DNA of 64,000 nucleotides, taken from positions 3,973,501 to 4,037,500 of the forward strand of contig NZ_JAQGPN010000001.1 of NCBI RefSeq assembly GCF_028826155.1, given 5' to 3'. Shown one piece after another: positions 52,070-61,936 of this stretch. The translations under genes and the position numbers were made by a program. Positions within the stretch are counted from its first letter, which is position 1, and each line of letters starts with the position of its first letter. The DNA comes from Mesorhizobium shangrilense (GTDB lineage Bacteria; Pseudomonadota; Alphaproteobacteria; Rhizobiales; Rhizobiaceae). Under the pieces are notes generated by a model that was given only the letters and a program-made list of their open reading frames with translations, did no database searches and was not told where the DNA came from.

Positions 52070-52774
52070 ATGATCGGTCCTTTCTCCATCGTCGTGCTCA
52101 CCGGCGCCGGCATCTCCGCCGAATCCGGCGTCGACACGTTCCGCGACACGGACGGCATCTGGTCGAAGGTGAACATCGAGGATGTCGCGACGCCGGAAGG
52201 ATACGTCCGTGACCCCGAACGCGTGCACGCGTTCTACAACGACCGCCGGCGCGGCTTGCCGGGTGTTGTGCCGAACGCGGCCCATTTCGCTCTGGCGAAG
52301 CTCGAGCGGGAGTTTCAGGGCGAGTTCCTGCTGGTGACGCAGAACATTGACGACCTGCACGAGCGGGCCGGTTCGGCCAAGCTCATCCACATGCATGGCG
52401 AGCTTGTGAAGGCATTCTGCGACCGCTGCGGGCACAAGCTGGAATGGCGCGCCGATTTGTCGACCGGCGACGCATGTCCCGCCTGCCACGGCCATGGACG
52501 GCTGCGGCCGGACGTCGTGTGGTTCGGGGAAATGCCGTACCAGATGGACCGTATCTACGACGCGCTCGCGAAATGCGACCTGTTCGTCTCGATCGGCACC
52601 AGCGGCAACGTCTACCCTGCGGCCGGCTTCGTCGCGGAAGCGCGGGCGGCAGGTGCGCGCACCGTCGAACTCAATCTGGAGCCTTCGGAAGGCGCAAACC
52701 TGTTCCACCATGCGGTGCACGGCCCGGCGACGAAGATCGTGCCGGACTTCGTGGAGAGCGTGCTGCGCGGATAG
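52070..52774 (+). CDS. cobB: NAD-dependent protein deacylase (sirtuin, class III)
   Basis: A 234-residue sirtuin. NAD-binding GAGISAESG and [12 protein letters not shown], catalytic H109 (HMHGEL) and the zinc cysteines C117, C120, C136 and C139 are present. Y56 and R59 (FYNDRR, the Y-x2-R pair) mark class III enzymes such as CobB and SIRT5, which prefer succinyl/malonyl-lysine as well as acetyl-lysine. It follows tldD by 13 bases and is probably co-transcribed. Confidence 0.93.
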   Translation: MIGPFSIVVLTGAGISAESGVDTFRDTDGIWSKVNIEDVATPEGYVRDPERVHAFYNDRRRGLPGVVPNAAHFALAKLEREFQGEFLLVTQNIDDLHERAGSAKLIHMHGELVKAFCDRCGHKLEWRADLSTGDACPACHGHGRLRPDVVWFGEMPYQMDRIYDALAKCDLFVSIGTSGNVYPAAGFVAEARAAGARTVELNLEPSEGANLFHHAVHGPATKIVPDFVESVLRG

Positions 52775-52813
52775 GCGGCGCGGCCGATCCGACCCGGCCG
52801 CCCGCTTGACCCT

Positions 52814-54055
52814 TCACCTTCTCCGCTTGGGCTTCTCCAGCAGCGCCACCGCCTCGACGTGCGGCGACCACAAGAACTGGTCGACCGGCGTGACGGCCTT
52901 CAACTGGTAGCCGCCGGAAAGAAGGATCTCCAGGTCGCGGGCGAGCGTCGTCGGGTTGCAGGAGACCGCCGCCACTTTCGGCACCTCCGATTTCGCGATC
53001 TGCTTCGACTGATCCTCGGCGCCTGCGCGCGGCGGGTCGAACACGACGGCGTCGAAGGCGTTCAGTTCCTTGAAGGTCAGCGGGCGCCGAAACAGATCGC
53101 GCTTCTCTGGCGTAACGCGTTTCAGGCCGGTCGCCGAACGAAAGCCGCGGTCGAGCGCGGCAAGCGCCGGCGCGTCGCCCTCCACGGCGTGGACTTCGGA
53201 CTGGCGGGCGAGGCGCAGGGCAAATGCCCCGCTGCCGGCAAACAGATCCGCCACACGCTTGGCCTTCGCAAGATGTGCGAGCACCAGCCCGGCCATGGCG
53301 TCCTCGGCGGCAGCAACCGCCTGGAGGAACCCGCCGGGCGGGGGCGTCACCACCGCACCGCCGAAATCCACCTGGGGCTTCCGCGGCTCCACGATGATCT
53401 CGCCATCGGTCGAGAGTCGAGCGCCGCCCTCGCGGATGATGAAGTCGGCCGCCGTGCGCCGCGCCGCCTCGGAGAGCTTCCCGCTGCCTTCGGCTGCGAT
53501 GTCGAGGCCCGAGGCGGTGGCCGTGACCGTCATGTGAAAGGCCTGCGGCGTCGCGGCGATCAGCTTGGCAAGTTGGCGCAGCATCGGCAGCGCCGCCTCG
53601 ATGGCTGGCACGGCGATCGGGCATTCGGCGATGTCGACGATCTCGTGCGAGAGCGCGCGGTTGTATCCAAGGAGCATCCCGGCTTCCGTGCGCCGCGCCG
53701 ACAGCACCACCCGGCGGCGGGAGCGTTCCGGGCATGCAACCGTTTCCGCCACCGGCGCGTCGATGCCGCGCGACTTGAGCGCCTCGACCACCTTCGCGCG
53801 CTTCCAGGCGAGATAGGCCGAATGGTCCATGTGCTGCAGGGCGCAGCCGCCACAGACGGTGAAATGCCGGCATGCCGGCGGAACCCTCAAGGGCGAAGGC
53901 TCGATGACCGAGATCAGTTCTGCCCGGTCTTTTATACGCGCGGCGGTCACCACCTCGTTCGGCAGCACGAAAGGTATGAAGACGGGCTGGCGCTCGACAT
54001 GGGCAATGCCGTCGCCCTGGGAGCCGAGGCGGTCGATCCGGTAGCGTGTCGTCAC
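52814..54055 (-). CDS. SAM-dependent RNA uracil-5-methyltransferase (RlmC/RlmD/TrmA-like)
   Basis: A 413-residue enzyme: N-terminal TRAM-like region (about 1-55), an iron-sulphur motif (CRHFTVCGGCALQHM plus a further Cys at about 105 in VACPERS), a central domain, and a SAM-binding fold (VADLFAGSGAFAL). Motif FDPPRAG and the catalytic cysteine in AVSCNPTTLARDL follow. It methylates uracil in 23S rRNA or tRNA; the exact site is not readable. It starts with GTG overlapping the tlyA stop (GTGA), so the two RNA methylases are coupled. Confidence 0.92.
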   Translation of the reverse strand: MTTRYRIDRLGSQGDGIAHVERQPVFIPFVLPNEVVTAARIKDRAELISVIEPSPLRVPPACRHFTVCGGCALQHMDHSAYLAWKRAKVVEALKSRGIDAPVAETVACPERSRRRVVLSARRTEAGMLLGYNRALSHEIVDIAECPIAVPAIEAALPMLRQLAKLIAATPQAFHMTVTATASGLDIAAEGSGKLSEAARRTAADFIIREGGARLSTDGEIIVEPRKPQVDFGGAVVTPPPGGFLQAVAAAEDAMAGLVLAHLAKAKRVADLFAGSGAFALRLARQSEVHAVEGDAPALAALDRGFRSATGLKRVTPEKRDLFRRPLTFKELNAFDAVVFDPPRAGAEDQSKQIAKSEVPKVAAVSCNPTTLARDLEILLSGGYQLKAVTPVDQFLWSPHVEAVALLEKPKRRR

Positions 54056-54813
54056 TGGTCTTTCACCCCTGCCAGCAGGAATTCGCGATTTCCGTCGCCA
54101 CCTTCGATCGGCGACGGGCACCACCCGACGGCGCGCCAGCCTGGCTGGGCATCGAGCCAGGCGCTCAAGTCTTCGGCGATGCGCGGCGCGTCGTCTGGGT
54201 CGCGCAGCAAGCCACCCTTCCCGATCGCCTCGCGCCCGGCCTCGAATTGCGGCTTCACCAGAAACAGGCCGCGCGCGCCGGAGGCTGCCAGCACGAGCGC
54301 GTTTGGCAGCGCGAGTTTCAGGGAGATAAAGCTGACGTCGCAGACGAGGAAATCGGGAGCTTCCGGTACATGCTCGGCGCCAAGGTCACGGGCGTTCAGC
54401 CCTTCGAGCAGGGTCACGCGCGGATCGTCCGCAAGCACCTTCTCAAGTTGGCCGTGGCCGACGTCGATCGCCGTCACCTGCGCTGCGCCGCGCTCAAGCA
54501 GCACCTGCGTGAAGCCGCCGGTGGAAGCCCCGATATCGATCGCCCGGCAGCCGGCAGGGTCGAAGCCGAAATGGTCCAGACCGGCGATCAGCTTGAGCGC
54601 CGCGCGCGAGACATAGCGCTGCGCGGGATCGTCGATCGCAATCACGACTGTTTCGGGAACTCGAAGGCCGGGTTTGCCGGCAGGCCGTCCATCCACTGTC
54701 ACGGTGCCGCGTTCGATGGCGTCACGGGCCCGCGAGCGTGTCGCGAAGTCGCCGCGGCTGACGAGCAGTTCGTCCAGGCGCGGGCGCGCTGTCGAGGGCG
54801 TGTCGGGATTCAT
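54052..54813 (-). CDS. tlyA: TlyA-family rRNA 2-prime-O-methyltransferase
   Basis: A 253-residue protein with an S4 RNA-binding domain (about 11-70: RLDELLVSRGDFATRSRARDAI) followed by an FtsJ/RrmJ-type methylase domain (YVSRAALKL, then SAM motif AIDIGASTGGFTQVLL). The catalytic Lys/Asp region is VCDVSFISL and FLVKPQFE. In mycobacteria TlyA methylates 16S and 23S rRNA. In rhizobia it usually lies next to dxs, as here, though separated by a small secreted-protein gene. Confidence 0.94.
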   Translation of the reverse strand: MNPDTPSTARPRLDELLVSRGDFATRSRARDAIERGTVTVDGRPAGKPGLRVPETVVIAIDDPAQRYVSRAALKLIAGLDHFGFDPAGCRAIDIGASTGGFTQVLLERGAAQVTAIDVGHGQLEKVLADDPRVTLLEGLNARDLGAEHVPEAPDFLVCDVSFISLKLALPNALVLAASGARGLFLVKPQFEAGREAIGKGGLLRDPDDAPRIAEDLSAWLDAQPGWRAVGWCPSPIEGGDGNREFLLAGVKDQ

Positions 54814-54901
54814 CGGCCCTCATTGGCGAAAGCCGGTGCGGAACGCAAGCGGCAGCATCGGCAGGCCACCCGCCAAGGAACAGGAACGGGCGCGGCCGCG
54901 A

Positions 54902-55192
54902 TCAGAAGATCCGGCGCGTCGCCCTGCGCTCGGTTGCAAGCGACAGCGTCCCACCTGCTCCGCTGTCGATGCTTTCCGGTTCTGCAGTCGCTACCGACGC
55001 GGGGAACTCCGCCTCGGGCAACCGCAAGAACACGGCTGCCTGACCGTGGTCGAAGCCGGCGCGGATCGCGCCGATCCTTGCCGCGACCTTCGCCTTCACG
55101 GCCGCCTCGAGCTTCCTGTCGTAGCGCATCTCGGCAACAGCCGAGGTCGCGAACGCGGCGAAAAGCGCCGCGCAAGCCAACATGGTCTTCAT
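54902..55192 (-). CDS. Small exported protein of unknown function
   Basis: A 96-residue protein beginning MKTMLACAALFAAFATSAVAEMRYD: a good signal peptide with cleavage after AVA. The mature part (about 75 residues) begins with a charged helix (KLEAAVKAKVAARIGAIRAGF) and has no cysteine. GGAGA and GGGAAA lie upstream of the ATG. It sits between dxs and tlyA on the same strand. No family is recognised. Confidence 0.7.
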   Translation of the reverse strand: MKTMLACAALFAAFATSAVAEMRYDRKLEAAVKAKVAARIGAIRAGFDHGQAAVFLRLPEAEFPASVATAEPESIDSGAGGTLSLATERRATRRIF

Positions 55193-55471
55193 TTTCCCGC
55201 AGTCTCCCTGCCCACGGCGGGTTCTAGACGGGGCGGGCTAAAAAAGGCGCAAGGGAGACGGTAAGCAAACGCCCAAAGGAGAGCGTAAACAGGCAGTTAG
55301 CGAGCGCGGCCGAAATCTTGATTCAAGCCGGACGGCTCGCTTTCACCGACACAATATGCGCCAGTCCGAGTGGCGTCAGTCGACGCAAGCGGCGCACGTG
55401 GCGAGCCGCCACAGCGCTGACAGCAAAGGTTCGAAGTGCAACCAGATCCCGTCGGGGGAACGCGGCCAAGG

Positions 55472-57385
55472 TCAGGCGCGCGCGGCCGTGACTTCCTGGC
55501 CGAGGGCCGCGAACACCGTCGTCACGATGCCGGAAGCGTCGAGGCCGGCGTCGGCATACATCTTCTCGGGCTTGGCGTGATCGGTGAACTCGTCAGGCAG
55601 CACCAGCGGACGGACCTTGAGGCCACTTTCGAGCAGCCCTTCGCGCGCCAGGAAATGCAGCACATGCGTGGAGAAGCCTCCGATGGCCCCCTCCTCCACC
55701 GTTACCAGCACCTCGTGCGAGCGCGCGACGCGGCGGATCAGATCCTCGTCGAGCGGCTTTGCGAAGCGCGCATCGACGACGGTGGTAGAGAGCCCTGCGG
55801 CGCCCAGTTCCTCCGCAGCTGCGAGGCAATCCTGCAGACGCGTCCCGAACGAGAGCAAGGCGACCTTGCTGCCTTCGCACATGACCCGCGCCTTGCCGAT
55901 CTCCAGCACGGAGCCGCGGTCTGGCATGTCAACGCCGACGCCATTGCCGCGCGGATAGCGGAAAGCGATCGGACCTTCGTCGTAGGCCGCTGCGGTCCGC
56001 ACCATGTGCCGCAACTCCGCCTCGTCGGCCGCAGCCATCACCACGAAGCCGGGCAACGAGGCCAGGTAGGTGGTGTCGAACGCGCCGCAATGCGTCGCGC
56101 CATCGGCGCCGACATAGCCGGCCCGGTCGATCGGGAAGCGGACAGGCAAATTCTGGATGGCGACGTCATGCACCACCTGGTCGTAGGCGCGCTGCAGGAA
56201 CGTCGAGTAGATCGCGCAGAACGGCTTCAGCCCCTCGGTCGCCATGCCGGCGGCGAAAGTCACCGCATGCTGCTCGGCGATGCCCACGTCGAAGATGCGG
56301 CTTGGAAACGCCTCGCCGAACAGGTCGAGGCCGGTCCCTGACGGCATGGCCGCGGTGATGGCGACGATCTTGTCGTCCGCGCGCGCCTCCTGGATCAGGC
56401 TGTCGGCAAAGACGCGCGTATAGGCCGGCGCGTTCGCAGGCGCCTTGGCCTGCGCACCGGTGATCACGTCGAACTTGTTGACGCCGTGATACTTGTCGCT
56501 GGCTTCCTCGGCCGGACCGTAGCCCTTGCCCTTCTTGGTGACGACATGGATCAGCACCGGACCGTCGTAGTTGTCGCGGACGTTCTTCAGCACCGGTATC
56601 AGATGCTCGAGATTGTGCCCGTCGATCGGCCCGATGTGATAAAAGCCCAGTTCCTCGAACAAGGTGCCGCCGGTGACATAGCCGCGCGCATGCTCGACGG
56701 CGCGGGTGATGGCGCGGTCGACACGGGTTCCGAGATAGGAGGTGAGCTTCTTGCCGAAGTCGCGCAGGCCCAGATAAGCGCGGCCCGAGGCCAGGCGCGC
56801 CAGATAGGCGCTCATTGCGCCGGTCGGCGGCGCAATCGACATGTCGTTGTCGTTGAGGATGACGATCAGCCGCGCATCCAGCGCACCGGCGTTGTTCATC
56901 GCCTCATAGGCCATGCCGGCGGACATGGCGCCATCTCCGATGACGGCAATCACATTGTTTCTGCCACCGGCGAGGTCGCGCGCAGCCGCCATGCCAAGGC
57001 CTGCCGAGATCGACGTCGACGAATGGGCCGCGCCGAACGGATCGTACTCGCTCTCGGCCCGTCTGGTGAAGCCGGAGAGACCGCCCTCCTGCCTGAGCGT
57101 GCGGATGCGGTCGCGACGACCGGTGAGTATCTTGTGCGGATAGGCCTGGTGGCCGACGTCCCAGATCAGGCGGTCGTCCGGCGTATCGAAGATATAGTGC
57201 AACGCGACCGTCAGCTCGACCACGCCGAGCCCTGCGCCGAGGTGCCCCCCGGTCTGCGAAACAGCATCGATGAGCTCGGCGCGCAGTTCGGCGGCGAGTT
57301 GCGGCAGTTCGCTCTCGTTCAGCGCGCGAAGGTCCGCAGGTATGCGGACGCGGTCGAGCAAGGGGGTCTTGGGAGCGGAGGGCAC
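55472..57385 (-). CDS. dxs: 1-deoxy-D-xylulose-5-phosphate synthase
   Basis: A 637-residue thiamine-diphosphate enzyme that condenses pyruvate and glyceraldehyde-3-phosphate in the first MEP-pathway step. [15 protein letters not shown], the ThDP/Mg motif [18 protein letters not shown] and NDND, and the catalytic-Glu motif [17 protein letters not shown] are all intact. A GTG at 57385 ([16 protein letters not shown]) is taken as start because homologues begin close to TPLLDRV and the resulting length is typical; the upstream frame to 57523 looks non-coding. Confidence 0.95.
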   Translation of the reverse strand: MPSAPKTPLLDRVRIPADLRALNESELPQLAAELRAELIDAVSQTGGHLGAGLGVVELTVALHYIFDTPDDRLIWDVGHQAYPHKILTGRRDRIRTLRQEGGLSGFTRRAESEYDPFGAAHSSTSISAGLGMAAARDLAGGRNNVIAVIGDGAMSAGMAYEAMNNAGALDARLIVILNDNDMSIAPPTGAMSAYLARLASGRAYLGLRDFGKKLTSYLGTRVDRAITRAVEHARGYVTGGTLFEELGFYHIGPIDGHNLEHLIPVLKNVRDNYDGPVLIHVVTKKGKGYGPAEEASDKYHGVNKFDVITGAQAKAPANAPAYTRVFADSLIQEARADDKIVAITAAMPSGTGLDLFGEAFPSRIFDVGIAEQHAVTFAAGMATEGLKPFCAIYSTFLQRAYDQVVHDVAIQNLPVRFPIDRAGYVGADGATHCGAFDTTYLASLPGFVVMAAADEAELRHMVRTAAAYDEGPIAFRYPRGNGVGVDMPDRGSVLEIGKARVMCEGSKVALLSFGTRLQDCLAAAEELGAAGLSTTVVDARFAKPLDEDLIRRVARSHEVLVTVEEGAIGGFSTHVLHFLAREGLLESGLKVRPLVLPDEFTDHAKPEKMYADAGLDASGIVTTVFAALGQEVTAARA

Positions 57386-57488
57386 TGTTCTGGCGAACGA
57401 TCCAATTGAAAGATTGATTCCGAGATAGTGGGCAAGCCCATGAAAGTAAATGCGCTGCCGTGACGCGCTGCCGTGCGGCGCTGCGAAT

Positions 57489-58409
57489 TCAAGCCTGCGG
57501 GAGGGGAACGAACTCCTCTTCATCGCCGGGCACGATGTCGAAGCGGCCGGTGCGCCACTCTTCCTTGGCCTGCTCGATGCGCTCCTTGGAGGATGACACG
57601 AAGTTCCACCAGATATAGCGCTTCGAACCCAGGGATGCGCCGCCGAACAGCATGAAATGCGCGCCCTCTTCCGATGACACGACGATCTCGTCGCCCGGCC
57701 GGAAGACGAGAAGCCGGTCCGACGGAAAGCGGTCGCCGGCGATCACCACGTGGCCGGAGAGAACATAGATCGCGCGTTCTTCCGCATTCGCAGGAATCTG
57801 GACACTGCCGCCCGCATCCAGACGGACATCTGCATAAAGGGTGTCGGAGTACCCCTTCACTGGCGAGGCGAGCCCCTGGAAAGCGCCCATCACGAGCCGG
57901 CCTGAGGCGCCGTCGCCGTCGAACACCGGCAGGTCGCCGCGAACGGTATGCTCGAAGACGGGCGCCATTTCTTCCTTGCTGTCCGGCAGGGCAAGCCAGG
58001 TCTGCAGCCCGGAAATGGACATAGGATGGCCGCGCAGCTCCTCGGGCGAGCGCTCCGAATGGACGATCCCGCGGCCGGCCGTCATCAGGTTCACGTCGCC
58101 CGGCTCGATCACCATCTCCGTTCCCAGGGAATCGCGGTGCCTTATCTTGCCGTCGAACAGATAGGTGACGGTGGCGAGACCGATGTGCGGGTGCGGGCGC
58201 ACGTCGAGCGCCTGGTCGGCGCGCAGGATCGCAGGCCCCATGCGGTCGAAGAAGATGAAAGGACCGACGAGCCGACGCCGCGCCGTCGGCAGCGCGCGCC
58301 GGACCTCAAAGCCGCCAATGTCCCTGGCGTTTGGAATGACCATCAGTTCGATGGCGTCGCACGAGAATGCGTCACCGGGCTCGGGATCACGGGCGGGGAA
58401 GAAACTCAT
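57489..58409 (-). CDS. Pirin-family bicupin protein
   Basis: A 306-residue protein with two cupin barrels. The N-terminal metal site is [17 protein letters not shown] (two His) with HSE in [14 protein letters not shown], as in pirins. The C-terminal barrel (about 185-280) lacks an obvious metal site. Pirins include quercetin 2,3-dioxygenases and regulators of pyruvate metabolism; which applies here is unknown. Its start overlaps the DUF2277 stop by four bases, coupling the two. Confidence 0.92.
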   Translation of the reverse strand: MSFFPARDPEPGDAFSCDAIELMVIPNARDIGGFEVRRALPTARRRLVGPFIFFDRMGPAILRADQALDVRPHPHIGLATVTYLFDGKIRHRDSLGTEMVIEPGDVNLMTAGRGIVHSERSPEELRGHPMSISGLQTWLALPDSKEEMAPVFEHTVRGDLPVFDGDGASGRLVMGAFQGLASPVKGYSDTLYADVRLDAGGSVQIPANAEERAIYVLSGHVVIAGDRFPSDRLLVFRPGDEIVVSSEEGAHFMLFGGASLGSKRYIWWNFVSSSKERIEQAKEEWRTGRFDIVPGDEEEFVPLPQA

Positions 58410-58696
58410 TCGAACACGATGACCGGTTGTCTGGCGAAGCGCAATGCCGAACGTGCGCGGGCTTTTGCCGCGACTTCGTCGCGGTCTTTCGGCGGCTGAT
58501 CGGTTTCCAGCGAGCCGAGCAGCAGGGAGGCTGCGGCCGCGACCTGATCCACGGCGCGATCGAACGACTTCCGGTTGCGTTGCGACGGCGCGTTGAAGCC
58601 CGAAAGCTTGCGCACGAACTGCAGGGCGGCGTCACGGATCTCCGCGTCCGTCGCCGGCGGCTCGAAATTGAACAACGGCTTGATGTTGCGGCACAT
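58406..58696 (-). CDS. DUF2277 domain protein
   Basis: A 96-residue basic protein opening MCRNIKPLFNFEPPATDAEI, the hallmark of DUF2277, then ALQFVRKLSGF. It is small, helical and cytoplasmic, with one cysteine at position 2 conserved in the family. Function unknown. Its stop overlaps the pirin start (ATGA), and the coiled-coil gene precedes it by 20 bases on the same strand. Confidence 0.88.
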   Translation of the reverse strand: MCRNIKPLFNFEPPATDAEIRDAALQFVRKLSGFNAPSQRNRKSFDRAVDQVAAAASLLLGSLETDQPPKDRDEVAAKARARSALRFARQPVIVFE

Positions 58697-58716
58697 GGGC
58701 GGACCTCCCCTGCCAG

Positions 58717-58923
58717 CTATCCTGCTTCCGGATCGCGCCCGATCCTCAACGTCGCCCCATCTGAACGGGTGACTTCGATGATGGTTTCAAGGCGGACCAG
58801 CCGGCGGTCGTGAGCGTCGACTTGCCCCGTGAGTCTGTCGACATTCCGCTCCAACCTTTCGACCTTGCCGGTCAGTTCCACGACTGTCTTGAGGCCAGCC
58901 ATGATGTCGCCAAGGGCACTCAT
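58717..58923 (-). CDS. Small coiled-coil protein paired with RHH protein
   Basis: A 68-residue protein, nearly all helix with heptads from about 8 to 50 (TVVELTGKVERLERNVDRLT, then AHDRRLVRLETIIEV), ending in a short GRDPEAG tail. No family is recognised. It overlaps the upstream RHH gene by four bases (58920-58923), so the two are translated together, the layout of many small regulator/partner pairs. Confidence 0.7.
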   Translation of the reverse strand: MSALGDIMAGLKTVVELTGKVERLERNVDRLTGQVDAHDRRLVRLETIIEVTRSDGATLRIGRDPEAG

Positions 58924-59207
58924 GCGCGCCGCCGCGCGGAAAGCTCCTGCAGCGTTTTCTCAATCTTTGCGTTGGTGCGGTCGACGGCGCGTGATGCTCT
59001 TTCCGCGCTGAGCCTGAACTCACGCGCCAGAACAGCGAGTTCCTCGAGCTGGCGCATCTCTTCCGGATCGTAAGCCTCCACCGATCGGCGAACGACTTCA
59101 CCGACCGAGAGCCCGGCCTTGCGGGCCTTTGCCTCGAGATTGGACTTTTCGCCGGGGGTCATCAGCGTAACCACCCGCGCAGTCGCGGCTTCACGGCCAA
59201 CATCCAT
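58920..59207 (-). CDS. Ribbon-helix-helix (CopG/MobC-like) protein with helical tail
   Basis: A 95-residue protein. Residues about 9-48 fit a ribbon-helix-helix DNA-binding fold: strand ARVVTLMT, helix PGEKSNLEAKARKAG, turn LSVGEVVRRSVEAY. The rest (50-95) is a charged amphipathic helix likely to contact a partner. AGGAGG precedes the ATG. A palindrome overlaps its predicted promoter, consistent with self-repression. The start is well supported; function is inferred from fold only. Confidence 0.75.
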   Translation of the reverse strand: MDVGREAATARVVTLMTPGEKSNLEAKARKAGLSVGEVVRRSVEAYDPEEMRQLEELAVLAREFRLSAERASRAVDRTNAKIEKTLQELSARRRA

Positions 59208-59224
59208 GCCAGCCTCCTATGCAC

Positions 59225-59243
59225 ATGACATTATCATAGTCAT
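59225..59243. promoter_or_regulatory. Palindrome on the RHH gene promoter
   Basis: ATGAC (59225-59229), 9 bases, GTCAT (59239-59243), in a locally AT-rich stretch. It covers the predicted -10 box of the minus-strand promoter. The arms are short, so chance is possible. Confidence 0.4.
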
Positions 59244-59261
59244 CTGCGGGTCGGCATGCAA
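59233..59261 (-). promoter_or_regulatory. Predicted promoter of the RHH/coiled-coil pair
   Basis: On the minus strand TTGCAT (59256-59261) and TATGAT (59233-59238) are 17 bases apart, placed 26 bases before the start codon at 59207. Confidence 0.45.
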
Positions 59262-59300
59262 ATTCACGGTGCGCCGGTTTGTGGCCAACGCCAGCGGCTC

Positions 59301-59552
59301 TCACTCCCCGTCGAGCGGCTCCACCCCGACCGGCTTGCCATCGCGGGAAAGGCGAATCTTTTCAACCTTGTCCTCGGCTGCCTTCAATAAACGGTCGCAA
59401 TGCGCCTTCAGCGCCTCGCCGCGCTCATAGATGCGGATGGACTGGTCGAGCGGGACATCGCCGCGCTCCAGATCGTCGACGATCCGCTCCAGCGCATCGA
59501 GCGCCTGCTCGAAGCTCATCGCCTTGATATCTTCATTCACGGCTTCCGCCAT
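59301..59552 (-). CDS. xseB: Exodeoxyribonuclease VII small subunit
   Basis: An 83-residue protein of the XseB family: [32 protein letters not shown], given here as the conserved helical pair around residues 14-45, then [16 protein letters not shown]. It binds the XseA large subunit in the nuclease that degrades single-stranded DNA. xseA is not in the window. It follows the histone-deacetylase-like gene by 3 bases. Confidence 0.95.
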   Translation of the reverse strand: MAEAVNEDIKAMSFEQALDALERIVDDLERGDVPLDQSIRIYERGEALKAHCDRLLKAAEDKVEKIRLSRDGKPVGVEPLDGE

Positions 59553-59555
59553 CTG

Positions 59556-60482
59556 TCATCCTCTCAACAGCCGGCTCACATGCGCCGACACCGAATCCGA
59601 AAGTCCCTGCAGGTCGTAGCCGCCTTCAAGGATGCTCACCAGCCGGTTGTTCGAATAGCTGCCCGCGCACTCCATCAACCTGCCCGTCGCCCAGTCGAAA
59701 TCGTCTTCCGTCAGATTGATCTCGGCCAGCGGATCGCGGTGATGCGCGTCGAAGCCGGCGGAGATGATGACCAGGTCCGGCCTGAAGTCATCGATCTTCG
59801 GAAGGACCCGCGACAGGAAGGCGTCGCGGAACAAGTCGCTGCCGGTATTGGGGCTCAGCGGGGCGTTGACGATGTTGCCGACGCCTGTTTCGGTCTTGGC
59901 GCCGGTGCCTGGATAGAGCGGCATCTGATGCGTAGAGCAGTAGAGCACCGACGGGTCTTCCCAGAAAATGTCCTGCGTGCCGTTGCCGTGATGGACGTCC
60001 CAGTCGACGATGGCGACGCGCTCCGCGCCGTGCCTCTTCTGGGCATGGCGCGCCGCGATGGCCGCTATGTTGAACAGGCAAAAACCCATGGCCGTCGTCT
60101 TCTCGGCGTGATGGCCGGGCGGGCGGGCGGCGATGAACACGTTGTCGGCTGCGCCCGTGAAGACGTCGTCGACGGCAGCGTTCGCCGCGCCGATGGCGTG
60201 GATCATAGCTTCCCAACTCCTCGGGCTGGCGGTGGTGTCGGCATCGATGCGGGCAATGCCCGTTTCGGGAACAGCGGCCCTCACCCGATCGACGAAGCTC
60301 TCCGGATGGGCATAGAGGATCGTCGCCTCGTCGCCGGCCGGCGCCTCCTTGCGGTCCAGCCGCGCAAAGGCCTCGTCGTCGAGAATGCGCTCGATCGCTC
60401 TCAGCCGGTCCGGCCGTTCCGGATGGCCGGGAGGCGTGATGTGTTCGAGAAAGATCGGGTGATGGTAGAGGCGCGTAACCAT
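59556..60482 (-). CDS. Histone-deacetylase/acetoin-utilisation family amidohydrolase
   Basis: A 308-residue zinc amidohydrolase of the class II HDAC-like group. RPPGHHAEKTTAMGFCLFN holds the catalytic histidine pair, DWDVHHGNGTQDIFW the zinc Asp/His, ISAGFDAHHRDPLA the second zinc Asp, and EGGYDL the closing motif. Bacterial members deacetylate polyamines or other small amides. It is directly upstream of xseB and likely in the same transcript. Confidence 0.94.
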   Translation of the reverse strand: MVTRLYHHPIFLEHITPPGHPERPDRLRAIERILDDEAFARLDRKEAPAGDEATILYAHPESFVDRVRAAVPETGIARIDADTTASPRSWEAMIHAIGAANAAVDDVFTGAADNVFIAARPPGHHAEKTTAMGFCLFNIAAIAARHAQKRHGAERVAIVDWDVHHGNGTQDIFWEDPSVLYCSTHQMPLYPGTGAKTETGVGNIVNAPLSPNTGSDLFRDAFLSRVLPKIDDFRPDLVIISAGFDAHHRDPLAEINLTEDDFDWATGRLMECAGSYSNNRLVSILEGGYDLQGLSDSVSAHVSRLLRG

Positions 60483-60550
60483 GTCCCGATATAGGCGCGT
60501 CGGTATCGTTTGACCATGCCGCGCGTCTTCAACTTCAACAGCCGAGGCAG

Positions 60551-61843
60551 TCAGGCGGCGGCAGCAAGTGCCTGGGCCAGATCGGCGACGAGGTCGTCGG
60601 GATGCTCCACCCCGATCGACAGGCGGATGGTCGTTTCAAGCACGCCGATGCGCTGGCGCACCTCCAACGGCACACCGGAGTGGGTCATGGCCGCTGGATG
60701 GCTGGCAAGCGACTCGGTGCCGCCGAGGCTGACCGCGAGCTTGAAGATCTGCAACGCATTGAGAAAGGCGAATGCGGCCTTCTCGCCGCCGCGGATATCG
60801 AAGGAGAAGGTGGAGCCGGCGCCCGTGCACTGCCTCGCGAAGACCTTGGCCGCAGGGGAGCCGGTGTCGAGGAATGGCGGATAGTGGACATGCGCGACAC
60901 GCGCATGCTCGCGCAAGAACTCCGCGACCACCCTGGCATTGGCGTTGGCTTTCTCCATGCGGATGGACAGCGTCTCCAGCGATCGCCCGAGCATCCAGCA
61001 GGAATGCGGGTCGAGTTGGGTGCCGATGGCTCCGCGCAGAGCCTTGATCGGCATGGTGGCCTCCCGGCTGCCGAGCACGGCGCCAGCTATGAGGTCGGAA
61101 TGGCCGCCCACATATTTCGTGAGGGAGTAAAGCGAGAGGTCCGCACCGTGATCCAGCGGACGCTGGAAGACCGGGCCGAGCAAGGTGTTGTCGCAGGCAA
61201 CGACCGGGCGGAAACCCTGCCGTTCGGCAATCCTCTCCGCGACGCGGCGCATCATGACGACATCCACCAGGCTGTTGGTGGGATTGGCCGGAGTCTCCAC
61301 AAGGATGACCGACACCCGGCCCCTAGCCATCGCGGCTTCGGCAGCGGCCGTCACCGCAGCCTCGTCGACCCCGTCCGAAAACCCGACCGCCCCGACGTTC
61401 AGCCCCGCGAAGGTGCGCGCGAGCAGCGTTTCCGTGCCGCCGTAGAGCGGCTGCGAGTGCAGGATCACGTCGCCCGGTCGCACGAGCGCCAGCAGCGTCG
61501 TCGCAATCGCCGCCATGCCCGAAGAGAAAAGCACGCCGGCTTCCGCACCTTCGTACACAGCCAGGCGATCCTCGACGATCTCGCTGTTGGGATGGTTAAA
61601 GCGCGAATAGACCAGGCCGGCGCCCGCACCCTCCGGCGCCTCCCTGCGCCCCGACACGAAGTCGAAGAAGTCGCGCCCCTCCTCCGCCGTCTTGAACACG
61701 AACGTCGATGTGAGGAACACCGGCGGCTTGACCGCGCCTTCTGAAAGCTCCGGATCGAATCCGTAGCCGAGCATCAGCGTCTCGGGATGGAGCCTGTGGT
61801 TGCCGATGTGGGTCTTGGAAGGGCGCGGTGCGGTCACGGCCAT
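60551..61843 (-). CDS. Cystathionine gamma-synthase/lyase-family PLP enzyme
   Basis: A 430-residue fold-type-I PLP enzyme of the Cys/Met metabolism family. YSRFNHPN near the N-terminus, the PLP-stacking Tyr in SQPLYGGTE, the Asp of [10 protein letters not shown] and the Schiff-base Lys in [16 protein letters not shown] are present. It may be a methionine gamma-lyase or a cystathionine gamma-synthase-like enzyme; sequence motifs do not settle it. ATG 61843 is used; a GTG six bases downstream (61837) has better spacing to the GAGGAG site. Confidence 0.92.
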   Translation of the reverse strand: MAVTAPRPSKTHIGNHRLHPETLMLGYGFDPELSEGAVKPPVFLTSTFVFKTAEEGRDFFDFVSGRREAPEGAGAGLVYSRFNHPNSEIVEDRLAVYEGAEAGVLFSSGMAAIATTLLALVRPGDVILHSQPLYGGTETLLARTFAGLNVGAVGFSDGVDEAAVTAAAEAAMARGRVSVILVETPANPTNSLVDVVMMRRVAERIAERQGFRPVVACDNTLLGPVFQRPLDHGADLSLYSLTKYVGGHSDLIAGAVLGSREATMPIKALRGAIGTQLDPHSCWMLGRSLETLSIRMEKANANARVVAEFLREHARVAHVHYPPFLDTGSPAAKVFARQCTGAGSTFSFDIRGGEKAAFAFLNALQIFKLAVSLGGTESLASHPAAMTHSGVPLEVRQRIGVLETTIRLSIGVEHPDDLVADLAQALAAAA

Positions 61844-61936
61844 TCTCCTCGTGCGAGCGGACAATTTTCGGGAGGGGAGCGTCGCGCCACCGCGCGGGCC
61901 GCGCAAGCCCCAATGGGAGCCGCCACCGCTCCAGGC

